DNA of 53,103 nucleotides from positions 1 to 53,103 of the forward strand of contig JANRID010000053.1 of assembly GCA_033765305.1 (NCBI GenBank), in the 5' to 3' direction. The stretch comes from RDXT01 sp033765305 (GTDB lineage Bacteria > Bacteroidota > Bacteroidia > J057). Position 1 is the first letter of the stretch. The number at the start of each line of letters is the position of its first letter. The translations under genes were made by a program, and so were the position numbers. Positions 7,520 through 15,491 of this stretch are shown in pieces. The notes under the pieces are model-generated. The model ran no database searches, was not told the origin of the DNA, and worked only from the letters and a program-made list of their open reading frames with translations.

Positions 7520-8749
7520 TTACACCTTCAGCCGGAAGCGCTCCTCGGCCAGTTTGGCCACGTCTTCCCCGATGGCAAGGCCTGCCGTAGCTGCCGGCGA
7601 GGGTGCATTGAGGATGTGAATCGAGCTGCCGCTGTATTCGATCTTGAAATCGTCGATCATGTTGCCGTCCGGGCCCAGGGCCATCGCGCGCACGCCTGCG
7701 CGGCCCGGCTTCAGGTCCGTCATCGTGAGCGAGGGCACCAGGCGGCGCAGACGGCTGAGGAAGAGCCGCTTGGAGAAGGCCCGGCGGTATTCGTCCAGCC
7801 CGAACTGCCAGTGCTTGGCAAACAGTTTCCAGGTTCCGCCGAAGCTCAGCGCCTCCCAGGTATCGCGCAGATCGAAATCCGTTTTTCCGTAGCCCTCCCG
7901 CTTGAAGGTAAAGACCGCATTGGGGCCGCATTCCACCCCGCCGTGAATCATGCGCGTGAAGTGCACCCCCAGGAAGGGAAACTGCGGATTGGGCACGGGG
8001 TAGATCAGGTTGCGGACTTTGTGCTCGGCTTCGGGGGTGAGGTCGTAATAATCGCCCCGGAACCCGACGATATGCGCCTCGGTGGCTACGCCGTCCATGC
8101 GCGCAAGCCGGTCCGACTGCAGGCCGCCGCAGTAAATGGTCTCCCGTGTGCGGAAGCTGCCGGTGCGCGTGATCACCTTCGTCTCGGACTCGCCGCGTTC
8201 CACCCCGATTACCTCCTGCCCGGTGAGAATCCGGCTGGCAGGCTGCATCCCGGCCACCAGCTCGGCCAGCTTGAACACCACGCCGGGGAAGTCCACGATG
8301 CCGGTGACCGGCACGTGAATGCCCGCGATGCCCACACAGTGCGGCTCGATTTCGCGGATTTCATCCGCATTGATTTTCCGGATGCCTTCGATGCCGTTGG
8401 CCTGGCCGTTCAGGAAGATTTTGTCGAGGTAGGGCAGCTCGGCCCGGTCGGTCGCGACGACCACCTTGCCGCACACATCGTGCGCCACGCCGTAGGTCCT
8501 GCAGAATGCGACGAGCTCCTTGCGGCCCCGGACGCAGTTCTCTGCCTTCAGCGAGCCGGGCTTGTAGTACAGGCCGCTGTGGATGACGCCGGAGTTGTTG
8601 CCGGTCTGATGCGCGGAGAGCTTGTCCTCTTTTTCGAGAACCAGGATTTTCAGGTCCGGATTGCGGAGCTGAAGCTTATACGCCGTTCCCAGGCCGACGA
8701 TGCCGCCGCCTACAATGGTGAGATCGAAAAGGGATTCCTGAGGATTCAT
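7520..8749 (-). CDS. lhgO: L-2-hydroxyglutarate oxidase
   Basis: 409 residues from ATG 8749; an in-frame ATG at 8764 would add five residues. The N-terminal FAD fold is FDLTIVGGGIVGLGTAYKL, followed by the family block HQTGNNSGVIHSGLYYKPGSLKA near residue 48-70, YCGGLQSDRLARM in the middle and the substrate-domain stretch FPFLGVHFTRMIHGGVECGPNAV near 280. The C-terminus has HILNAPSPAATAGLAIGEDVA. This family oxidises L-2-hydroxyglutarate to 2-oxoglutarate, passing electrons to the membrane quinone pool, and repairs a side product of central metabolism. Length and motifs match LhgO/YgaF. The esterase gene is upstream on the same strand (35 bp gap). Confidence 0.93.
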   Translation of the reverse strand: MNPQESLFDLTIVGGGIVGLGTAYKLQLRNPDLKILVLEKEDKLSAHQTGNNSGVIHSGLYYKPGSLKAENCVRGRKELVAFCRTYGVAHDVCGKVVVATDRAELPYLDKIFLNGQANGIEGIRKINADEIREIEPHCVGIAGIHVPVTGIVDFPGVVFKLAELVAGMQPASRILTGQEVIGVERGESETKVITRTGSFRTRETIYCGGLQSDRLARMDGVATEAHIVGFRGDYYDLTPEAEHKVRNLIYPVPNPQFPFLGVHFTRMIHGGVECGPNAVFTFKREGYGKTDFDLRDTWEALSFGGTWKLFAKHWQFGLDEYRRAFSKRLFLSRLRRLVPSLTMTDLKPGRAGVRAMALGPDGNMIDDFKIEYSGSSIHILNAPSPAATAGLAIGEDVAKLAEERFRLKV

Positions 8750-8783
8750 AGCGAAAGCGGTCATACAGGCCGGCAGACCGGGA

Positions 8784-9917
8784 TCAGGGAAGGGGCTGCC
8801 AGCCCAGGTGTTGACGGAGAAAAGCGGTGAGTTCCTGTGCGTTGCGTTCGTGCTGGTCCACATTGGGATGCCCATCGCAGCCCATGCGTTCCGGGGTTTG
8901 GGGGCTGAGGTCGAAGCGGAGCACGAGCGGGTCGCCCTCCGCATGGCGGAGCGCCGCCACGGCATCGAGCCACGATTTCAAGGTGCTGAGCGGTCTGCGC
9001 GGAGATTCGTCGGTCAGCATCGGGCCGGTGAGGCAAACGATCCGGGCCTCCGGGTAGCGCATCCGCAAGGTACGCAGCAGAATGGCGTAGGCATCGGCGA
9101 ATTCGGTGCTGTCGGGGTTCTCATGCGCAAAATCATTCGTGCCGAGGTTGATCACCACGGCATCGGGAATATAGCGGGCCGGATCCCAGCGGGACTCTTC
9201 GGCATCGGGCAGGATGCGTTCGTAGAGCTGCGGCATGGTGCCGGTGCGGCTGCGGCTGTAGTTCTGCACGACGCCGCGGCCGGAGTAGCAGACCGCCTGA
9301 AACTGCGCCTCCAGGGCGCGGGCGGTGAGGGCGGCATAGGAGAGCCAGCCGTTTTCCTGCTCGGGGCGGAAGGGGCAGCCGGCGCTGCGGCCTTCGTTGC
9401 CGTAGCCGCAGGTGATGGAGTTGCCGATGAACTCCAGGCGCCGTGCCGGCGCCGGCGGCGGATCGAGCAGGCGCTTGCCGGGCGCCAGCCCGATGCCGAG
9501 CAGCGTGAGCACGCCCACCTCGGCCTCGGTGCGCTTGAACAGCGTCAGCGTATGGGGGCCTTCGCCCAGATGGCTGGCGACGGCATAGATGCTGTCTTCA
9601 TTGCGGGCGCGCAGCACCATCGGATCGTCGCCGTCGATGAGGATGTTCAGGTAATTGGACCATCCGTCGCGCGAGGCATTGCGCAGCTTGAGGCAGACCG
9701 CCGGCCCTTCGAAGCGGATGGTGAATCCGGTGCCGGTCCAGGCCATGGCGGCCTGGCCGCCGCTGGTGTCCACGCGCCCTTCGTAGCGGATGTGCGGATG
9801 CGATGGAGCCGACCAGTCATAAGCCGACTCGTCGGCGGAGCCGGAAACGCCGCAGCCTGCCGCCCCCATCAGTGCCCATCCCGCTGCCGCAAACCGTATC
9901 AACTTGCTGACTGCCAT
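8784..9917 (-). CDS. SGNH-hydrolase lipoprotein, carbohydrate esterase family 2-like
   Basis: 377 residues from ATG 9917. The N-terminus is a lipoprotein signal (FAAAGWALMGAAGC, lipid-anchor Cys near 22). Residues about 40-150 form a jelly-roll-like domain typical of CE2 (HIRYEGRVDTS, GTGFTIRFEG, YLNILIDGDDP). The C-terminal half is an SGNH esterase: EFIGNSITCGYGNEG (Ser nucleophile block), NLGTNDF (block III Asn) and CDGHPNVDQHERNA (block V Asp/His). CE2 enzymes remove acetyl groups from plant polysaccharides. With the GH53 enzyme at 32676 it points to hemicellulose/pectin use. A much longer ORF in this frame continues antisense across the SerA gene and is a composition artefact. Confidence 0.87.
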   Translation of the reverse strand: MAVSKLIRFAAAGWALMGAAGCGVSGSADESAYDWSAPSHPHIRYEGRVDTSGGQAAMAWTGTGFTIRFEGPAVCLKLRNASRDGWSNYLNILIDGDDPMVLRARNEDSIYAVASHLGEGPHTLTLFKRTEAEVGVLTLLGIGLAPGKRLLDPPPAPARRLEFIGNSITCGYGNEGRSAGCPFRPEQENGWLSYAALTARALEAQFQAVCYSGRGVVQNYSRSRTGTMPQLYERILPDAEESRWDPARYIPDAVVINLGTNDFAHENPDSTEFADAYAILLRTLRMRYPEARIVCLTGPMLTDESPRRPLSTLKSWLDAVAALRHAEGDPLVLRFDLSPQTPERMGCDGHPNVDQHERNAQELTAFLRQHLGWQPLP

Positions 9918-9985
9918 TGCTGACTTCACCAGATGCCCCCTCCACCCTGTTTTCCGAGGCCGGCGGCAAATATAGTGATTTTCCC

Positions 9986-9993
9986 TACTTTTG
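9986..9993 (+). promoter_or_regulatory. Bacteroidota -7 promoter element before the HAD-SerA gene
   Basis: TACTTTTG matches TAnnTTTG and lies 23 bp before ATG 10017. No convincing -33 TTTG is present at the expected distance. Confidence 0.45.
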
Positions 9994-10016
9994 TCCGCCT
10001 CAACACTAGGGTACTC

Positions 10017-11900
10017 ATGGACGAAACCCGCTGGATTCTTATCGACTTTGACCACGCCTTTCTGCATACCGATGTCCTGAACGAATGGGCAGCGGTCAGC
10101 CTGAAGCGGGATCCGGAGCGGAATGCCCGCCTGGCCGCCCTGGAGGCGCTGCGCCAGCCGGCGCCGGACGCCGGAACCTATTTCCGCGAAGCCCTGCGCC
10201 TTATCGGCGCGGAGCGCAGCCACCTGCCTGCCCTCATCCGCCGGCTGAAAAAAGCCGTCTCGCCCTCCGTATCGCGCAACCGCGAGTTTTTCAAGCGCTA
10301 CCGGGGCCGGATCTACCTGTTTTCCACCAGTTTCCGGGAGCTGATCGAGCCCATCGCCCAGGCCTTCTTCATCGACCCCGCCTTCGTCCTGGCCAATACC
10401 CTGCAGTTTGATGAGCATGGACGCGCCCTGGGCGCCGATCCGGACCACCCGCTCCTGCACCCCGGCGGCAAGGCCGCCCTCGTATCCCGCCTCGGCCTGC
10501 GCGGCGAGGTGATCGCCCTCGGCGGACCCGCCTTCGAAGCTGCCATGCAGCAGTCGGGCGTGGAGCATACCTTCTATGCGTTCGGCGAACAGGTCCTCCG
10601 CAGCGATCTTCAGGGCACCGCACCTGAGCGGATGGTGCCCAGTTTCGATGAATTTCTGTATGTAAACCAGCTCCCGATGGCGATCTCGTATCCCAAAAAC
10701 CGCATCCGGGTGCTGCTGCTCGAAAATATCCACCCCAAAGGGCTGGAATTGTTCGCCGCCGAAGGCTATCAGGTCGAAACCCTCCCCCGCGCACTCTCCG
10801 AAGCCGAACTTTGCGAACGCATCAAGGGCGTCTCCATCCTCGGCATCCGCTCCAAGACCCAGATCACCCCCGCCGTGCTCGCCAACGCCAACCGCCTGCT
10901 GGCCGTCGGCACCTTCAGCATCGGCACCAACCAAATCGATCTCGATGCCTGCACCCAGCAGGGCGTGATCGCATTCAACGCCCCCTACAGCAATACCCGC
11001 TCGGTGGTGGAGCTGGTGATCGGGGAAATGATCCTCCTCATGCGCCGCATTCCGTATGTGAATGCGCAGATGCACCAGGGCGTCTGGGTCAAATCGGCCA
11101 AGCACAGCCGCGAGGTGCGGGGCAAAAAACTCGGCATCATCGGCTACGGCAACATCGGCTCCCAGCTCTCTGTGATCGCCGAGGCCCTGGGCATGCAGGT
11201 GATCTACTACGATCTCGTGGAGCGCCTGGCCCTGGGCAATGCCGTCAAAGCCCCCGCGCTGCGCGATCTGCTGCGCAAATCCGACGTCGTGACCCTGCAT
11301 GTGGACGGACGGCAGGACAATGCCAACCTCTTCGGCGAAAAAGAATTCCGCATGATGAAGCCCGGCGCGATTTTCCTCAACCTCAGCCGGGGACATGTGG
11401 TGGACATCGCCGCACTGTACCGAAGCCTGAAAAGCGGCCACCTCGGCGGCGCCGCCATCGATGTGTTTCCGTACGAGCCGGCCTCCAACGACGAGCCCTT
11501 CGTCTCCGAGCTGCAGCGGCTCGACAATGTGATCCTGACCTCGCATATCGGGGGCAGCACCGAGGAAGCCCAGCAGAACATCGCCGAGTACGTGCCTGCG
11601 CGCGTGATCGAATACATCAACACCGGCTCGACCTTCGGCAGCGTCAATTTCCCCAATCTCCAGCTGCCGGCGCAGCACAAGGTGCACCGCCTGATCCACA
11701 TCCACCGCAATGTGCCCGGCATCCTCGCCCAGATCAACCAGGTGCTGGCCCGCCACCGCATCAACATTGAAGGCCAGTATCTGAAGACCAGCGATCAGAT
11801 CGGCTATGCCATCACCGACATCAATACGGCCTACCGCCCCGAAGTGCTGGAAGACCTGAAAGGCATCGAGCACACGATCAAGTTCCGCGTGCTTTATTGA
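10017..11900 (+). CDS. serA: HAD-domain/D-3-phosphoglycerate dehydrogenase fusion
   Basis: 627 residues from ATG 10017, which directly precedes the HAD motif; an in-frame upstream ATG at 9933 adds only a non-conserved, proline-rich start. Residues 1-215 are a SerB-like HAD domain: DFDHAF (D10/D12), FSTSF near 102 and a Lys near 155, but motif IV reads ALGGPAFEAAM instead of GDGxND. Residues ~230-540 are a type IA PGDH: LGIRSKTQI, GKKLGIIGYGNIGSQ (NAD site), LNLSRGHVVDIAAL, GAAIDVFPYEP and LTSHIGGSTEEAQ (catalytic His). The last ~75 residues are an ACT domain (HIHRNVPGILAQINQVL). The enzyme starts serine synthesis from 3-phosphoglycerate; ACT implies serine feedback. The HAD part may be a weakened phosphoserine phosphatase or only structural. 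Confidence 0.92.
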   Translation: MDETRWILIDFDHAFLHTDVLNEWAAVSLKRDPERNARLAALEALRQPAPDAGTYFREALRLIGAERSHLPALIRRLKKAVSPSVSRNREFFKRYRGRIYLFSTSFRELIEPIAQAFFIDPAFVLANTLQFDEHGRALGADPDHPLLHPGGKAALVSRLGLRGEVIALGGPAFEAAMQQSGVEHTFYAFGEQVLRSDLQGTAPERMVPSFDEFLYVNQLPMAISYPKNRIRVLLLENIHPKGLELFAAEGYQVETLPRALSEAELCERIKGVSILGIRSKTQITPAVLANANRLLAVGTFSIGTNQIDLDACTQQGVIAFNAPYSNTRSVVELVIGEMILLMRRIPYVNAQMHQGVWVKSAKHSREVRGKKLGIIGYGNIGSQLSVIAEALGMQVIYYDLVERLALGNAVKAPALRDLLRKSDVVTLHVDGRQDNANLFGEKEFRMMKPGAIFLNLSRGHVVDIAALYRSLKSGHLGGAAIDVFPYEPASNDEPFVSELQRLDNVILTSHIGGSTEEAQQNIAEYVPARVIEYINTGSTFGSVNFPNLQLPAQHKVHRLIHIHRNVPGILAQINQVLARHRINIEGQYLKTSDQIGYAITDINTAYRPEVLEDLKGIEHTIKFRVLY

Positions 11901-11904
11901 AAAT

Positions 11905-11928
11905 GAGCCGGCTGTATGCAGCCGGCTC
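11905..11928. terminator. Bidirectional terminator between convergent serA and the repeat protein
   Basis: GAGCCGGCTG-TATG-CAGCCGGCTC is a perfect 10-bp stem with a 4-base loop, 5 bases after the serA stop. On the minus strand it is followed by ATTTTC, giving a usable U-tract for the convergent gene. Confidence 0.75.
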
Positions 11929-11960
11929 AAACACACCACCAAAAGACAAACTCTTACCGG

Positions 11961-13436
11961 TCAGGGCCGGCCCGGCCGGCCGGAGCTGCTGCTGCCGGAG
12001 GGCCTGCTGCCCGAAGACGGCTGAGCCGAAGGCCGGGCGCTGGGCGACGGAGCCGAGGGCCGCTCGTAGCTGGGCGAAGCAGGCCTGCTGGGCGACGGGC
12101 TGCTGTTCACGCGGGGCGACGGAGCCGAAGGCCGCTCGTAGCTGGGCGAAGACGGGCGCGGGCTGGGTGCCGGCGTGCTGTTCACACGGGGTGCCGGAGC
12201 CGAAGGCCGCTCGTAGCTGGGCGGAGACGGGCGCGGGCTGGGCACCGGCGTGCTGTTCACGCGGGGTGCCGGAGCCGAAGGCCGCTCGTAGCTGGGCGCA
12301 TTGGGCCGGGGGGCGCCGGGGGCATTGCGCTCGAACACGTCTTCATTCAGGCCGGGGCGGGTGCCGGGCGTCACGCGGGTGCCGGACTGCGCCGGGCGCT
12401 CATACGTGGAGCCGGGGCGGGTCACCGGAGCGGGCGTCTCCTGGATGCGGTTCACGCGGCTGTCGGGCTGGGCCGGGATGGGGCGTCCGCCGGGCGTCTG
12501 GGCATTGCCGGGGGTTTCGGACAGGGTACGTCCGCCGGTTCCGGGGCTCGAAGGCAGGGGCCGCGTGGTGGACGGGGCGCTGGGGCGCACCGGGCGCTCG
12601 GTCAGCGTACCGTTGTCGATCGGGCGGTCGAGGCGGTTGCCCGGCACGGCAGGCTCGATCTGGCGCACATCGTTGCGGGTATTGGAGATGCTGTTGCGGT
12701 CGATGGCGGTGCGGGGCGAATAGCCCGGCTGGGTATTCTGGTAGCTGCCGGCCTGGTTGCGGCGGGTCCAGTAGTCGTTGGAGTAGCTGCCGGCGCCGCG
12801 GGTGACGCCGTTGCTGTAGCCGTTGTAATATCCGTCGCAGTACCCGGCATTGAAGCCGTCGCGGTATCCGCGGCGGTAGCCGTTGTTGTAGCCGCGGTTC
12901 CAGCCCCGGTTGTAGCCGGAGTTCCAGTTGTTCCAGCCCCAGCTGTTCCAGCCGCCGTAGTAGTTGTAGGTATTGTACACCACGACCGGCGCGTAGAAGG
13001 CATCGTACCAGTTGTCATAATAGAACACATCGGCATAGCCCCAGGGATTCCAGCCGGTGGCATGGACCTGCACGGTATTGAAGCTGCCCCACCACCAGAA
13101 GCGGCTGTAGGAGAACGCTGCCGTGCGGTAGCGCCAGGGGTTGTAGAGATCGGCCCAGCGGTTCCAGTAGGGGGTGCCGATGACGAAGTAGATATCGTTG
13201 GTGAAATACGGATCGTAATACTGCCAGGCACGGCGGGCCTGCCGGGGCGCGTGGAAGCGGCGGAGGCGGCGGGAATAGTAGAAATCGTCGTCGTAGTCTT
13301 CGTAGAAGGGGTCGCCTTCGAGGTCGGAAACGACTGAAGCGGGCGCGGCAGGCTGATGCGCTGCCGGAACCGGCGGATCGGCCCGGCCGATGAGCCAGGC
13401 GGATGCAGCAAGGGTGAGTAACAGCAAGCGTTTCAT
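11961..13436 (-). CDS. Secreted low-complexity protein: Tyr/Asn/Gly-rich middle, Ser/Pro-rich repeat tail
   Basis: 491 residues with a signal peptide (MKRLLLLTLAASAWLIGRAD). Residues ~40-160 are aromatic and acidic (FYEDYDDDFYYSRRLRRF, YDPYFTNDIYFVIG, FWWWGSF). Residues ~170-235 are Tyr/Asn/Gly/Arg-rich (GYNRGWNRGYNNGYRRGYRDG). From ~250 the chain is Pro/Ser/Arg-rich and ends in about four copies of a 24-25-residue repeat (SYERPSAPAPRVNSTP). No enzymatic motif is visible. Such disordered exported proteins are common in Bacteroidota and may act in the cell envelope or matrix; this is an inference. It is convergent with serA across a hairpin. Confidence 0.8.
   Translation of the reverse strand: MKRLLLLTLAASAWLIGRADPPVPAAHQPAAPASVVSDLEGDPFYEDYDDDFYYSRRLRRFHAPRQARRAWQYYDPYFTNDIYFVIGTPYWNRWADLYNPWRYRTAAFSYSRFWWWGSFNTVQVHATGWNPWGYADVFYYDNWYDAFYAPVVVYNTYNYYGGWNSWGWNNWNSGYNRGWNRGYNNGYRRGYRDGFNAGYCDGYYNGYSNGVTRGAGSYSNDYWTRRNQAGSYQNTQPGYSPRTAIDRNSISNTRNDVRQIEPAVPGNRLDRPIDNGTLTERPVRPSAPSTTRPLPSSPGTGGRTLSETPGNAQTPGGRPIPAQPDSRVNRIQETPAPVTRPGSTYERPAQSGTRVTPGTRPGLNEDVFERNAPGAPRPNAPSYERPSAPAPRVNSTPVPSPRPSPPSYERPSAPAPRVNSTPAPSPRPSSPSYERPSAPSPRVNSSPSPSRPASPSYERPSAPSPSARPSAQPSSGSRPSGSSSSGRPGRP
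12049..12296 (-). repeat. 75/72-bp coding tandem repeat
   Basis: The word GCTCGTAGCTGGGCG recurs at 12062, 12134, 12209 and 12284, spacings of 72, 75 and 75 bases. Copies are nearly identical at DNA level and encode the SYERPSAP repeat. Periods are multiples of three, so copy-number change keeps the frame. Confidence 0.9.
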
Positions 13437-13479
13437 CGTATGTCCGGATTAGCGGGTTTTCTTCTTTGTTCTCTGTATA

Positions 13480-13492
13480 CCCCAAATTGGGG
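13480..13492. promoter_or_regulatory. Small palindrome between divergent genes
   Basis: CCCCAAATTGGGG is a perfect inverted repeat with a central A, in the 184-bp gap between the divergent repeat-protein gene and the DEAD-box helicase gene. It could be an operator; no partner is known. Confidence 0.3.
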
Positions 13493-13574
13493 GGTGCCGT
13501 TCGATTTTCCCACAACAGAATATCAGCCGTGCACATTTCTGCGCCAAACGTGTTATTATCCGGAGTTCTGTACG

Positions 13575-13582
13575 TACCTTTG
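13575..13582 (+). promoter_or_regulatory. Bacteroidota -7 promoter element before the DEAD-box helicase
   Basis: TACCTTTG matches TAnnTTTG exactly and lies 38 bp before ATG 13621. The -33 region is poor (TGTT). Confidence 0.5.
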
Positions 13583-13620
13583 TGCAACACCTTCCATGGG
13601 AATGCGTTGTAAGTCATAGC

Positions 13621-15087
13621 ATGAGCGCAGACAATCCTGTACGATTTTCCGATTTTGATCTCCATCCGGATGTGATGGATGCGATCGATTCCCTGGGCTA
13701 CGAATTTCCGACCCCGATCCAGGCCAAGGCCATTCCGGTAGCGCTTGCAGGCCGGGATATCATCGGATGCGCCCAGACCGGCACCGGCAAAACGGCCGCC
13801 TACCTGATCCCGACCCTGGACTGGCTGAGCGACGGCACTGCCGAATACCCCCGTGTCCTGATCCTGGCCCCTACCCGCGAGCTGGCCGAGCAGATCGACC
13901 AGAACATCGAAGGCCTCGGCTACTATGCCGGTATTTCTTCGATTGCGATCTACGGCGGCAAAGCCTCCGAAAACTGGGACCGCCAGAAAATGGCCCTGAC
14001 CACCGGCGCCGATATCATCGTGGCGACGCCCGGCCGGCTGATGACCCACATGGCCCTGGGCTATGTGAAATTCGACCAGATCCGGACGGTCATCCTGGAC
14101 GAGGCCGACAAGATGCTGGACATGGGGTTCTACCCGGACATCATGACCATCATCAAGGAAACGCCCACGGAGCGCCAGACCCTGATGTTCTCGGCCACCA
14201 TGCCGCCCAAGATCCGCAAGCTGGCCCAGGAGATCCTCCGCGACCCCGTGGAGATCAACCTCAACATCGCCAAGCCTGCCGCCGGCATCACGCAGCTGGC
14301 CTACATGATCGACGACGACCGCAAGATCCCCCTCCTGGAGCATATTCTCCGCACCCGCGAGGTGGACAGCATGATCATCTTCGCCTCCAGCAAGCTGAGT
14401 GTGGACCGCATCCATGCCAAGCTCCAGAAGCTCAACTACAATGTCCGGGCCATGCACTCGGACAAGGAGCAGGACGAGCGGCAGGAAACCCTCCGCCAGT
14501 TCAAAAACAAGCAGTTTCCCATCCTGGTGGGCACCGATGTGCTTTCGCGGGGCATCGACATCGACAACCTGAGCCACGTCGTGAACTACGACGTGCCCCT
14601 GGATGCCGAGGACTACGTGCACCGCGTGGGCCGCACAGCGCGTGCGAATACCACGGGCGAAGCGCATACGCTGGTGAATTACAAGGACTTGCAGCGGTTT
14701 GCGCGGATCGAGAAGCTCATCGAATCGCAGATTCCGAGGGGCGAGATTCCCGATTCGCTGGGTCCGCCGCCGGACTTCGGTTCGGGCGGCGAGGTGCGCG
14801 AGCGCAGGGACGGGCGCGGCGGCCGCGATGGCCGCGGCAGCAGCGGCAGCCGCGACGGGCGGCCGCGCGGCGGAAAGGGAAGCAGCTCAAGCCGCCCCAA
14901 AGGACCGCGCAGCGATGCGCAGCCCCGTCCGCCACGGCCTGAACCTCAGGCTCCTGCACCGCCCGCAGCTGCCGGCCCCGACGGCACCCCCGCAGCCAAG
15001 CGCCGCCGCCGGGGCGGCAAACGCCGCAAACGCCCCAACGCCGCAGGCGGCAGCCCCCAGCCCCAGTCTGCCCCCGCAGGCGAATAA
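13621..15087 (+). CDS. DEAD-box ATP-dependent RNA helicase
   Basis: 488 residues. ATG 13621 is chosen because the Q-motif region begins at once (FSDFDLHPDVMDAI...PTPIQ); the in-frame TTG upstream at 13582 overlaps the promoter element. All core motifs are present: I AQTGTGKT, Ia PTRELAEQ, Ib TPGR, II DEAD, III SAT, IV IIFASSK, V GTDVLSRGIDID, VI HRVGRTAR. After residue ~385 comes a long basic, Gly/Arg-rich tail (RDGRGGRDGRGSSG, KRRRRGGKRRKR) typical of RhlE-type cold-shock and ribosome-assembly helicases, which binds RNA without specificity. It remodels RNA in the cytoplasm. A hairpin at 15235 may end the transcript. Confidence 0.94.
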   Translation: MSADNPVRFSDFDLHPDVMDAIDSLGYEFPTPIQAKAIPVALAGRDIIGCAQTGTGKTAAYLIPTLDWLSDGTAEYPRVLILAPTRELAEQIDQNIEGLGYYAGISSIAIYGGKASENWDRQKMALTTGADIIVATPGRLMTHMALGYVKFDQIRTVILDEADKMLDMGFYPDIMTIIKETPTERQTLMFSATMPPKIRKLAQEILRDPVEINLNIAKPAAGITQLAYMIDDDRKIPLLEHILRTREVDSMIIFASSKLSVDRIHAKLQKLNYNVRAMHSDKEQDERQETLRQFKNKQFPILVGTDVLSRGIDIDNLSHVVNYDVPLDAEDYVHRVGRTARANTTGEAHTLVNYKDLQRFARIEKLIESQIPRGEIPDSLGPPPDFGSGGEVRERRDGRGGRDGRGSSGSRDGRPRGGKGSSSSRPKGPRSDAQPRPPRPEPQAPAPPAAAGPDGTPAAKRRRRGGKRRKRPNAAGGSPQPQSAPAGE

Positions 15088-15234
15088 GCATGGCTGATTA
15101 AACTCATCCTGCCCGCTGACCCGCATCATGTGTTCTGCCCGGCTGGTGCCGCATCTTGCTTCCAGATCAACCGGATATAGCAGATACGAGATAGGGATTC
15201 ATAACAGGATTTAGTATTCGGATTACATGGACCC

Positions 15235-15256
15235 GGCCCGCTGCCCCCAGCGGGCC
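15235..15256 (+). terminator. Hairpin downstream of the DEAD-box gene
   Basis: GGCCCGCTG-CCCC-CAGCGGGCC is a perfect 9-bp stem with a 4-base loop, about 150 bp after the helicase stop and before the tRNA promoter. The following sequence is only weakly T-rich. Confidence 0.55.
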
Positions 15257-15294
15257 GCCTTGTATCCCAGCCCTAAAAAAATATCGCCCGGCTG

Positions 15295-15325
15295 TTGCGC
15301 CGCATGCGCAAGCCTGCTACTTTTG
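15295..15325 (+). promoter_or_regulatory. Promoter of the tRNA-Val gene
   Basis: TTG (15295-15297), 20 bp, then TACTTTTG (15318-15325), a full match to the Bacteroidota TAnnTTTG -7 element. Transcription would start near 15332, about 27 bp before the mature tRNA. Confidence 0.72.
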
Positions 15326-15358
15326 CCGGACCAATGCCTTCACAGGCGGGGCCTGAAC

Positions 15359-15433
15359 GGGAATTTAGCTCAGTTGGTTCAGAGCATCTGTCTTACAAAC
15401 AGAGGGTCACTGGTTCGAATCCAGTAATTCCCA
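15359..15433 (+). tRNA. tRNA-Val (anticodon UAC)
   Basis: A full cloverleaf can be drawn: acceptor GGGAATT/AATTCCC, D-stem GCTC/GAGC, anticodon stem TCTGT/ACAGA with loop CTTACAA (anticodon TAC), T-stem ACTGG/CCAGT with loop TTCGAAT, discriminator A. The 3' CCA is not encoded (ACA follows), so it is added after transcription. A clear promoter precedes it and a hairpin terminator follows, so it is a single-gene unit. Confidence 0.95.
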
Positions 15434-15448
15434 CAAAATCAACCAGTT

Positions 15449-15474
15449 ACAGCCTGCACCTGTGCAGGCTGTTT
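15449..15474 (+). terminator. Intrinsic terminator of tRNA-Val
   Basis: ACAGCCTGCAC-CT-GTGCAGGCTGT is an 11-bp perfect inverted repeat 15 bases after the tRNA, followed by TT. It overlaps the only upstream GTG for the next gene, which argues for the later start at 15492. Confidence 0.7.
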
Positions 15475-15491
15475 CAGTTACCGAGCGAGCC

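Noticed and set aside
9918..11942. Minus-strand extension of the esterase frame across serA (total 1052 codons)
   Set aside because: The part beyond ATG 9917 is antisense to a well-supported SerA gene and reads as His/Gly/Val-rich filler; it comes from GC-rich codon positions.
12049..12296. Possible CRISPR array from regular 72-75-bp spacing
   Set aside because: The whole period is conserved and encodes an amino-acid repeat in frame.
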